Assembly (NCBI RefSeq): GCF_949628215.1
Contig: NC_134281.1
Span: 41,772,512 to 41,836,511, forward strand
Source: Phalacrocorax aristotelis
Taxonomy: Eukaryota > Chordata > Aves > Suliformes > Phalacrocoracidae
Direction: 5' to 3'
Length of the DNA stretch: 64,000 nt
The notes below the pieces were generated by a model. It had not been told where the DNA came from and did not search any database. It worked only from the letters and a program-made list of their open reading frames with translations. This document shows positions 49,801 to 59,000 of the stretch, piece after piece. The translations under genes and the position numbers were made by a program. Position 1 is the first letter of the stretch. The number at the start of each line of letters is the position of its first letter.

Positions 49801-52800
49801 TAAATAAATGTTTCAGGTGAAGTATCTGATAAACTGCTTTCCTAAACTCGATAGATGTGAGGAAGAAGTGGTAAGATGTGATAAGAAAAGAAGATGTGTT
49901 AGAAGTAAGGCTGCTAGTGTCTCATTTTGTTAGTATTGCTTGATCTTTTCTGTTATGAAAAACATTTTTAGTTGTTTATAACATTGCCAAATCTCAGCTG
50001 AAAACTGAACTGAAATTTTCTGTGCCAACAGTGGGTGTCAGGCTAAATTTGTAATGTATTTCAGCCAAAATAAACACATCCACACCTAACCATTAGGCAA
50101 AGGAAATATTTTTTTCATCCATGATAGAACTTGGTGAAAAAGTGGAAAGCTGTGAATGCCTGTAAGCTGGATTGTATTAGGGATGCTTTTCATCTTTATG
50201 GGAAGTTACCTAATTCAGAAGTGCTGGAAGTTAAAAGGTTTTTTTAATATGGATATTGTATATGCTCAGTAAAACTACTTTGAGTTTAAGTTTTCATCTA
50301 GCTAAAAATCTGAAAGTTTCCTTTCTCAATGAGCATGTTCATACTTCTTGCTGCTAATAGAATATTATCCTAGATAGTCCTGCATCCATTTCCATCTTTT
50401 TTACTCAACTGAAATTGCATTCACCAGAGATTCTTGTAATCTCTTATTAGCAAATTTTTTAAAAAAAATTTTTATTCTCATTCTTCTTCAACACTTTCTG
50501 CATTTTTCTTCTTGAAATCTTGTTATCCTGTTGTGTTGTCCTGCCTTTTTAGTTGATGCTTCAACTTGTCCTCTGGTGGAATCTTAATAAATATCTTCGA
50601 CATCTATCCAAGAAAGTCTAAATCACAGCTCAGCACCAACATGGCTTTAACCACATCACCTCTCTTCTACAGCATTATGTATTTTTTTATCATTCTGTGT
50701 AATGTGACTGTCCTTTATTTCATTCAGGCCCAGTACCTGTGCATCCAATTCAATGTTATGTAAATTCTCCTGTCTGTAGGTCTGGCATACTTTCTCTCCA
50801 AATTCTGAGGTGCATTTCCTGTTACCCCAGTTTGTCACTAAGAGCTCATCTCTCAGTGTAATGCAAACCTCAGTGGCCTACATACTCCTTTGTTGGCCAG
50901 CTTCTTTGTACTTTCCTTCTGTTCCTGCTTCTGACAACAGGTCATGCTGTAAGTCCCGTTGGTAAGTCCCGTTGATATTGAAGGCAGAGCGCAACTGCTG
51001 TGCTGCAGCTTCTGTCATTGGAAGAAGTATCACCATGCTAGTGCAGTATTCATGCAGGTTAACCAACATTAAAGAGTTAGGGTTTTGTGCTTGAGGGGTT
51101 TCTTCCATCATATGCTTAAGTAGATGTTGATTCTGTTGTTCTACTTCTGTATTCTGTTGTATGTATTAAATATTTGTATCACAGTTGTACCTGGTGTCCC
51201 AGATTAAAATTCTCTTGGGGCTAGGTATTTTATGCATGCATTTCTTTTTTACTAACAAATAATATTTGTGATATTTACTCAACTAAATATTATGTTTCTT
51301 ATGTTTGAAGTTGTAGCTCTTCCTTTTGATTATTGCACTTGAAGTCTCAATGTGTTTGTTGGGTTTTTTTCTTCTAATGGATGATTTCACCCACCATTAG
51401 CTTGGAATTTCTTTGTTGTACGACAGTATCTTCTAAGTGATGGAGCTTGACAGAAGTAGGATTGTTTGGATGGCATGTTAGGTAGAAAAAAGTAAGATCG
51501 TACAGTTATACCAGTGGAAAGCTGTAACTTGATTAAATGGAGGGGGGGGTTGTGGTTCAGTAAACCCCTTGGTCAACACATATGGACTCGTTTCCTAGTG
51601 ATAATAACCCTGAATTGCAGAACAATTTGAGTAATCATAGTCTTCATTGACCTGTAAATGTTTGCATTCAATAATTCAGTATGTTTTTAAAAAATTGCAA
51701 GATTTTCAGAAGACTAGCAGTTGGTCGCATGCTAGTAAAACACATTTATAAACTAACACCTACATGGAAATATTCATGTGAACTTCCATACACTCTATTT
51801 TTACAGATGGAAGATACATTGTACAGTACACTGACACTAGCATTTTCTTTACCGCATAGCCTTCTGTTGCCGTGTTGAAATGCAACAGTGCTAAGTTTTC
51901 CTCATACTGCAGTTCTCTTTCTAATGTTGGGGCTTCTTATAAGGGTGATCCTCCCTTCTGTGGGAAGAAGGTGTAAATAGGTTATTTCTCTGTTGCCTCC
52001 ATTTGATTTGCATATTTAATTGCTTCAAAGAGAAAGTAGCCTTAAATACTCATTGGAGGATTTTTTTTCTCAATACATATTCAGCGCAAATCCTTAATCA
52101 TGCATTAAAGTCAGCCGTTTATATCTAATCTGATTGGATATTGTTTTAGTTTTTATTGCAGAACCCATTAAACCCTGAAAGCTGACCATCATTACGCTGG
52201 TACTAAAATACATTGTGACTTAAAAGGGGAGACAGTACAACAAAGTTGAACAAATAACATCATGTGATGTTGTCTCTATTGGGATCGGTTTTAACTTCTC
52301 AGGTTTCCTATGGCTACAAGCAGTGTCATACAGTCTTACAGTCCGTGTGTTTGGGGAGCTTGTCCTCTTCATTCAATTCCTGCTCTGAGGAACAAATGAG
52401 TTAAATTCCTGTTTTTACCATTGCCTTCCTGCACGATCATAAGAAAATCCTCTAATATTGCTGAACCTGCATTCCTGTCCTTAAAATTATGATTATTTTT
52501 TTATTTGGCGGTTCGCATATAAATCCTAACCAAAGGCAAGTTATATTTGGTGTTACATGACACAGTCAGGTTGCACAGCCCACCTGTTCACAGCTTATCT
52601 AGATGCATCCTGATTACAATGTGAAGAAACTCTGGGAAACGTTGCAAACACCGATTTTCAGCGCGTGGTGGTGTGGCTAATTGAAATTGTTTTATTTTAA
52701 CTTTTTATGCAGGTTCATGGAATTGCAGTCCAATGTGAAACGTTCATTGGTTAGAACTGTGAAAATAAGAGCAAAGCTGGAAAGTCTACAGGTCTGGTTT

Positions 52801-55800
52801 GCACTGATTTTTTTTAATCTACTTATAATATAGGATTTGAAATAAAAATGAAACTCTTGTATGCAATATTTGAGTTTTAAGAAATAAGGAAGCAAATAAA
52901 ATACTTGAAACCAGGCAAGCTGGACTTCAAAATCCAGAAAATGCAAAAAACCGCAGAACTTAGTAGAGACTTTTTTAAAAAAAACTAGAGAAGTTTCTTC
53001 TCCAAATACACCATTTTTAATTTGTATCACTCCTCGTTTTGTAGATGAATAAAAGCATATGAAGTAGTTATCAACTATTATTTATAATTTGGAGTGTGAA
53101 TCATTATTGCATAAATTTTTATGTCCCTGAAGTTTAAATATTCCTTTGTGTTGAAGTGATTGTACAATTTAATTTACCTCTAATGTATCATCATTTAATA
53201 GTCTGTTTAATACATGCTAAAATGCAAATCACTTTTCTGTTTTATTCACATTTGGTTTCCTGAATAAATTTAGCACAAGGTTCATTGCTGTATATCAATA
53301 TCTGAGAAATAATTCAGTGTATTCAAAGTATTGCATTGATTTATTCTACTTTTATAGGTGATCTGACAATGTTTTATTTACAAAAAAGACTGATACTAAT
53401 TTAAAATATTTTAATTGAAATGTTTATTTGGAAAACTGTATTGAAAAATCCTTTCTGTGTCTCCTGAGATTTATAGTGTATGATTTTAATTCTACCATGA
53501 AATGCTGAGGAGTGTGTTCAATAGAATCTTAAATGCTTGTAGATTTCCATTTTACTAACATATTATAGCAAGCTTGTACATGTGCCAAGATTGCTTTTCT
53601 GGGGATCAAGTGTTATCTGTTTAAACAGCCGAAGACTTACGAACAAAGCGTAAACAGCAGGAGATTTTTAAGTAACACTTTAAAAGGCACCTGAATGCCA
53701 TTTTCAAAAGTAGCCTATGTTCTCACACCCTTAAACTTTTTAGTCCCGTTGACTTTGTGAGATGGAGTCTCATGCATAATTTAGACCTTATGAAAAATTT
53801 CCAAAAGTTCTTTCTTTCAGATGTTTTTAATAAGTTGTAGATTGCAGGTAGTTTGGGAACGAGATTTAACAATGTCTTTAATTTTGGTTTTTTTTCCAGG
53901 CTTTAGAGGGCAGTAGAGAGCTTGAAAATATTATTGGTGTCTCGGACTTGTCTTGCGCCTTGAGTGATGAAGTGCAGAAAACCCAAATGCTAAGTAAGGA
54001 GGGTTTTCAATATTATTTATCCCCTTTATAACAATTTAACAATGATCACTCCAAACATTTCTTAGCGTCATACCCCACTCTGTGTTATAATGGAGCGTTA
54101 CACCCCAGGACTCTGATGTGTGAGTTCTTTGGTCAGGACAAATGCACCTTAAATGTGCCTGTGCATCCAACCAGGGACATAAAAGAAAGGCAACCCCAAC
54201 GGCCCACTCTTCTAACTCACAGTCACAGATGGGGAGGAAAAACTTGTAAGAGCAACACCTTTTCTTATGTAAATAGTTAGATACTTAGTGGGTAGTTAGC
54301 TAGTGATTAGGCTAAACGTTTGCACTTTGATTGCATTGCCTTTCTTCTCTTTTTGCAAGGAAGTAGTTTTGTTTGTTTGCCTGTTAGGAGGATTAGGCTG
54401 AACATAGGTTTCCAGGCTTTAAAAATTGCTATTCATGTGTCTTTAAATGATGGACATACGGGCTGCTTATTGTGTTGGGATAAGGGCATTTTACAGATGG
54501 CGCATCTGTAATACTTTTCAAAAGGAACCCAGAAAACCAAAGATTTTCATTTTGTTGTGTCCATTTTTGGGAAACTTTTTATCGTTACTCTAAGTCGGAG
54601 GTTCTTGGGACGCGAATCCTCAGCAGCGAAAAGTGCATTCATGCTTCTCATCCCAACTGCCTCTGCAACTGGAAGGGGAAATACTCTAATGCAAAAAACT
54701 TGTGTTATGTATAACAGCAGGAAAAAAAACCCTAATTGTTTTCAGGGAGAAGAAGCAAAGATCTCCCTTACCAGGTCGCTCCTTCAAGAGTTAAAAGTGG
54801 TGGAAGGTAGCTGTAGGCACCACAGGGGCCCCAAATCTTCGTGCTTCAGAACAGTTTGCTCATTTCTTTGCACAATAGCGACACCTTTTATCTGTACCCA
54901 CATGACATGTTTGTCGTACAGGTGGGTGTCCAAGACTGCATTTACCTATCACTGCTTCTCCTCAAAGGTTTGCAAATATAACCTTGTTCTTGTAGACTTT
55001 TCATACTGATAATCTAGTTTCCAGCTGACCAGGGAATACGAATAATATATGTCTATACATAGTCCCTGTGTCCAGTCTTTGGACAAGCACGCAAAGAAGA
55101 TAGAACAGTTTCTTAACCTGCAGCAAATGGGATGTTGTGCTGGTAGACATTATTCCACAGCCTGTCCAGTTGCTCTGTTTTCTGCAGAGTGTAAAAACAC
55201 TGGAACTAGCTATAGGAGAACAAAACCTATGATGACTCCTTTTTTCGCTCCTTTTTTCGCAGTTGGAAACAGGTGGACAGTAAAGCCACAGGTGCCAGAG
55301 AATTTGTTCTTACCAAGGAGCACTGTGACTCTTCTAATGCATGAGGTGCTTGAGCCCCAGCAGTGGAATTTATGCATCACACATTTCCCGCAGCTACTGT
55401 TGTTTAAATTACCATTCCTTTCCTGACTTGTATTCCAATGCTTATTCAGTTTTCATTTTGCATGTGTATACACTGTACTAGTTCCCACTGTCATGCATAT
55501 TACCAGATGATTTCTTATACAAAATGAAGTTTTCTGAAAATAGTCTGTGTTTACATTACCTACCCTACACTGTGGATAGGGCAGTAAGACTGCCCAAATG
55601 AGATGTCAGACCTATTGTCGACATTTTCTGTTACATCCACTCTTTCTGTTAGCTTCTTGTTGCTTTCAAAATGGGAAAGAATCATCTTTCCCCACGCCCC
55701 CATCTCGTAATTGGGAACGAAGCACTATGTCAGCACTAGAAGACAAAAATGGGAACAAAATGTGGTATGAGGCATGTAAGCACAACTTCTCAAAATTCTC

Positions 55801-56068
55801 TTCATTTTGAAAATATTTAGTTAATTTTTTGACCACAATGGATAGATAAGGGTCGTGGTTTTGGTTTTGGTTTTGTCATTGCTTGAAGGAAAATACGAAT
55901 GCTTTGAAAGTGAAAAAGGAGGCAAAGATATTATTTTCTTTGAAATCTCTGGGGCAACATCTATTGATTTTATATTGATATTATATATTGATTTATTTAT
56001 TTGTTCAGTGAGTCAAGCAAAAGAACTGCAGCTGTTGAAAAGAAACGATGGAAACCTTCCTGCCCAAA
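31859..56068 (+). CDS. ITGB3BP: ITGB3BP, centromere protein R (CENP-R / beta3-endonexin); terminal exon not resolved
   Basis: Seven exons join in phase to 164 codons plus one base. Recalled human CENP-R (177 residues) gives clear matches: KRSLKLD near the start, [16 protein letters not shown] in the middle, and an FMxLxSxV…[15 protein letters not shown] helical region, where human has [19 protein letters not shown]. Between these blocks the sequence is poorly conserved. CENP-R is a small, largely helical subunit of the CENP-O/P/Q/U/R group at the inner kinetochore. The mammalian protein was also described as a beta3-integrin-tail binder and nuclear receptor co-regulator. Lys/Arg are frequent, and no membrane segment is visible. 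About 17 C-terminal residues expected from human are missing, so the last exon must lie further right or has diverged. The antisense CR1 at 41.4-42.4 kb is in intron 3. Confidence 0.92.
31864..35871 (+). other. ITGB3BP: ITGB3BP intron 1
   Basis: About 4 kb: the right half of the CpG island to about 32.15 kb, then ordinary AT-rich intron. An exon-like segment at 33071-33138 (CTCCCAG acceptor, GTACTT donor) would not keep frame with exon 2 and was not accepted. Confidence 0.6.
35872..35914 (+). CDS. ITGB3BP: ITGB3BP coding exon 2
   Basis: One base completes Ser2, then 14 codons, [14 protein letters not shown]. The acceptor is CTCTTGCAG and the donor [17 protein letters not shown] corresponds to human VKRSLKLD. 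Too short for an open-frame search. The acceptor reads CAGAG; using the second AG would shift the required phase of exon 1 by two bases, to the phase I recall for the human exon. Confidence 0.85.
35915..40916 (+). other. ITGB3BP: ITGB3BP intron 2
   Basis: About 5 kb of AT-rich intron. It contains the TA/TG microsatellite at 35949-35992 just after the donor and several A or T runs. Minus-strand frames at 39196-39561 and 40343-40693 lack any sign of function. Confidence 0.85.
35949..35992. repeat. Imperfect TA/TG microsatellite
   Basis: An alternating purine-pyrimidine run of TATATATATG, TATGTGTATG and CACACATATATG motifs, starting 35 nt after the exon 2 donor. Partly self-complementary. Confidence 0.9.
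40917..41055 (+). CDS. ITGB3BP: ITGB3BP coding exon 3
   Basis: Forty-six codons (residues 17-62) plus one base of Gly63. The block [19 protein letters not shown] matches human [19 protein letters not shown] and is the strongest identifier of the gene. The Ser/Thr-Pro pairs (SPTT, SPFS, SSPM) look like phosphorylation sites. The borders are ATTTTAG|CCA and AATG|GTTAGT. Confidence 0.95.
41388..42380 (-). mobile_element. CR1 LINE fragment, 5'-truncated, antisense to ITGB3BP
   Basis: A minus-strand copy of the 3' end of a chicken-repeat-1 non-LTR retrotransposon. The reverse transcriptase frame is open from about 42375 through the motifs VPQGSVLGP and [10 protein letters not shown] (the catalytic ADD triad) and [14 protein letters not shown]. 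One nonsense codon (TAG at 41884-41882, after LEYCV) interrupts it. It then continues [21 protein letters not shown] to a terminus near 41468. The 3' end carries two perfect tandem ATTCTGTG octamers (41403-41388), diagnostic of avian CR1. No target-site duplication is visible, as usual for the family. About 1 kb of an element of about 4.5 kb; not autonomous. Confidence 0.97.
42624..42709. repeat. Dispersed direct repeat, copy A
   Basis: About 86 bp beginning CAGTTGATGCATGTTTAATT. It pairs with 44351-44437: the first 23 bases are identical and the remainder is clearly related with scattered substitutions. The flanks are unrelated, and no known repeat family was recognised. Confidence 0.8.
44351..44437. 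repeat. Dispersed direct repeat, copy B
   Basis: Same orientation as copy A, about 1.73 kb downstream in the same ITGB3BP intron. Shared landmarks are TTGAGA.CTATGTTGA, GGTTTATG and CTTCC.GGTTT. Either an old local duplication or two members of an unrecognised interspersed family. Confidence 0.8.
49162..49234 (+). CDS. ITGB3BP: ITGB3BP coding exon 4
   Basis: Two bases complete Gly63, then 23 codons (residues 64-86, [20 protein letters not shown] then EED) and two bases of Ala87. Similarity to human is very low in this charged linker. It is accepted on borders (CCTCCTAG|GA, GC|GTAAGT) and on phase, which fits both neighbours. Confidence 0.75.
49235..52712 (+). other. ITGB3BP: ITGB3BP intron 4
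   Basis: About 3.5 kb of AT-rich intron. It contains a perfect 13-bp tandem duplication at 50949-50974 and a nine-G run near 51542. No extra exon or mobile element was recognised. Confidence 0.85.
50949..50974. repeat. Perfect 13-bp tandem duplication
   Basis: GTAAGTCCCGTTG occurs twice head to tail with no mismatch. Each unit starts with GTAAGT, the consensus donor hexamer, although no exon is recognised upstream. Confidence 0.9.
52713..52791 (+). CDS. ITGB3BP: ITGB3BP coding exon 5
   Basis: One base completes Ala87, then 26 codons (residues 88-113): [20 protein letters not shown] then KLESLQ. It aligns with human FMMLLSKVEKLSEEIMEIMQ then NLSSIQ, so the heptad-like hydrophobic pattern of a helix is kept. 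The acceptor is TTTTATGCAG. The donor CAG|GTCTGG is weak in its intronic half. Confidence 0.9.
52792..53899 (+). other. ITGB3BP: ITGB3BP intron 5
   Basis: About 1.1 kb of AT-rich intron. No repeats or exons were recognised. Confidence 0.85.
53900..53993 (+). CDS. ITGB3BP: ITGB3BP coding exon 6
   Basis: Thirty-one codons (residues 114-144) plus one base of Met145. It starts [20 protein letters not shown] and ends DEVQKTQML, against human [23 protein letters not shown]. The borders are TTTTTCCAG|GCT and CTAA|GTAAGG. Confidence 0.95.
53994..56008 (+). other. ITGB3BP: ITGB3BP intron 6
   Basis: About 2 kb. It has unusually long chance open frames (150 codons at 54557-55009 and 125 codons at 55049-55426) without conservation I recognise. 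A duplicated pyrimidine tract ends in CAG at 55236-55262, and a short GTTTTG triplication lies near 55857-55875. Confidence 0.8.
55236..55259 (+). repeat. 12-bp pyrimidine tandem duplication forming a cryptic 3' splice site
   Basis: CTCCTTTTTTCG is repeated exactly twice and followed by CAG at 55260-55262. This builds a near-ideal polypyrimidine tract plus acceptor inside intron 6. A following 29-nt segment ending CACAG|GTGCCA could act as a pseudo-exon, but its phase does not fit exon 7. Confidence 0.8.
56009..56068 (+). CDS. ITGB3BP: ITGB3BP coding exon 7 (last secure exon)
   Basis: Two bases complete Met145, then 19 codons ([19 protein letters not shown], residues 146-164) and one base of the next codon. 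It aligns with human TKVNKQKLFEKSTGLPHK. The borders are TTGTTCAG|TG and AAA|GTAAGA. The dangling phase-1 end shows that at least one more coding exon follows. Confidence 0.9.
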
Positions 56069-59000
56069 GTAAGAAACTTTTTACAACTCCTGTGTAACAG
56101 ATTATTTGATGATTCCTTTTAGTTGATTCCTTCTTAGTTCTTTCCACTTGAAATAAGTTGGGTAACCTTTAGTATGTGAGAATTATGATAATCAAATATG
56201 TTTCTTCTAAGCATGCAGGCTAGCCAAAACTTTCGCACTACTCTCATGTAAATTTCATCTTTTCAGCTATTTTCATTCTATTGGGTGTTTCTCCATAAAA
56301 CTGTGCAAAGAGAAGAAATCATTAATGGTCTTGCACTTGAGGCATGGCCTAGAAGTAAGTGTAGTCTGGTCCTAGAGAGTTCATATACCTTTAATGTGTG
56401 TCAGTTATCCTTGTTCCTCCTCACTCTCTTCCCCCACCCTGCATTTTCAGTGTATAAGCCAAGTAGCATACAGTCTTTGCAGGAAAACCTTTTTCACCTT
56501 ACATGTATTGTGAGGTATTTAGCACACTCCAGGGGACTGTGAAATCCTAACTATTAGGTTTCTTCATAACTAGTGCTGTGAAAATATTTGAAGTTGGTGG
56601 CATTTAATGTAGCGTGGCCCACACAGCCACTTTAGTGCCTTGTCTAGCTGGGAAAGTGGCAGGGGGATACAAACAAGATTTTTTTTCTCTCACACCCAGT
56701 GAAATTAGTAAACATTCACCACTGATATTCTGATATTTCTGTTATCTTCATGTGTTCTATCTTAAAACGGAGCAAAACCAGAATCAAAATCAGTGATGGC
56801 ATCTCTTCTGCTTTGTCTGCCAGCTATCCCAGCCAGCAGGACTGCTTCGTATCACAAGCAGCCCCTGTGCATTTGGTTGTATCTGCTCTTCCACAGGCCT
56901 AAGTTATTTCTGCTGTGGGGAATTCTCTTAAAGGAAAGAAAATTGATCAAACTTAAGTTTCCTCAGCTCCAGCAGGTTACCGCAAAATGGAGTGACATCA
57001 CTTTTTAAGGAATTTGGCTCATTTGTGTAATCTGCTATTTCTGATTTACAGCTCCCTATGTCCTTCTGTTCAAACGATCACAGCCCCTCTCTGGCACTGA
57101 TAATGGTGAACATGATGGGCCGTTGCAGATTTAAACTTTGACTTTAAAGTCATTGCTTCCTTTGTGCACTGCTTTTTAATGGTCACCAGGATATACATTT
57201 ATAGCTCCATCTTTGCTCTAGAAACTAGCCCCTAACGCTAAACATATATCAAGTCTTGTTAGATGAGAAATGAGGTATTTTGTGAAAGTAGGCTGGCAAT
57301 TAGGGTTATGAGTTTAAGTTGACCAATTTTTATGATGTTTCAATGTCAATTTTGCTTTAATAAAGAATGAATCCAATTTTGCAGTCTTGGAAATACAGTA
57401 GTAGGAGATGTGGAGAAGTATGTGATAAAGAAAAGCATTTGGAGATGTTTTACTTTGCCTTTTAGTTTTGGATGTGGTTTTTCATAATTATTTTTAATTA
57501 GTTATGCTCAAGACTTAAAACTTATGACTGTTCTGTGGCTTGATACAGATGGAATGTCACATTATCATCACATGGTGAGGCATGAAATTTATTTACTTTA
57601 CATAAGCAACCTCTACTTAAAACAACTTAATACAAAACATTCCTTGCTCAATGGGCAGCATTGTGTAGGACTCAGTATATCATTTTGTGTGACTAGCACA
57701 AAAAACAGCATCATTGTTTGTCCATGACTAGCATTTACAGTAAACAAAATGTTTTTGAATAGAATGTAAGCAAACTGTAAAGCAGCTGCCAAGAGATGAA
57801 ATCTGGTTGGTATGTTGCAGTCCAAAACATGCTTTATGTGTGTTGAGAATAAATGTGTAGGTTGCAATATGCATATTTTAAAGGAAAATTTAATAGGTTC
57901 AGAGTTTCAGGGAGTGAAGATAACATTCTGAGCAGGAAAGCTACTTAAGCTGGTTGTTACAAATTAGACTAATACTTTTGCTTCCCAAAAAGAAAAACAC
58001 TGACGTAAATCATGTCCGTGGCTCCGTCTGCTGTCCAAGAAACAAGAAAGAGTTATAGCAGATCGAATAGTTGCAGTGTTAAGGAAAACTATTTTCAGAC
58101 TGTACCTCATAATGAAATAACAAATACTTTATTTTCTGTGGTGTTATTCATCCTGCCAAGCCCATGGGCAAGTATGATCACCACTATTAAGTTTAGTTCT
58201 AAACATTGTAACTTTCATATTGTTTTTAATGCAAGTGCCGGAAGTTTGCGCTCTTTGCGACAGTAGTGGTGGCTCTCCAAGAGACTAGATCAGGGTTAAC
58301 TTAATGGATTTTCATTTAATGCCACTTGAAATTACTAATGAAAGCAAAGCTGGAGAGATCGGGGACGAAGTAATACTGAGTTCCTGCTCGCCAATCCAAT
58401 TTTTTGAATACGGTGTATGTACAGTGAAACATAAAATCCCATTTCAGAATGTTGCAAAGTACAGATGCCTCCTTAATAAGCAGAGTTCCTTCTCAAAGCA
58501 GATAAAATGGTAAGAACATAATATTCCACAGTTTATCCCAATTCATGTCAGTTTGAGTTTGGGCTTTGTATTGAGTCTTTGTGTGTAAGCAACTAAATAG
58601 CTTGGGTCTGGACTGCTGGTGGGTTGCTGTGAGCGAGGGTAAATCAAGTTTACAATATATTTCTACCTCATTCTCAAATAAAGTAGAATACGATTGTATT
58701 GTGTTGTGTTGACCTTTAGACATACTTGGGTGTGTGTCTCCCACCTATCCTTCCTCCTCCTTTGGGGTCTTCTGGGAAAAGGGCAATACACCAGACTTCA
58801 GATGTATATTTTCAGGAATATATCTGTGGATTTTTCTGACTGTGAAAACTCTAACCTAAAAAACATAGCTTTTTTTTCTCAGCCCAACTTTTTACTCACC
58901 TGCAGGGAAGAAATGTTGTTATACCTTTTCTGGGAAAAGTAAGTCTCGAGAACTGGCTAAGCAGAAATTTATGAAGTGAACTGAATGAATTTATAAGTAA

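Noticed and set aside
54557..55426. Open frames of 150 and 125 codons on the plus strand between ITGB3BP exons 6 and 7
   Set aside because: No known motif, no supporting splice structure that keeps frame, and composition like the surrounding intron. Treated as chance frames.
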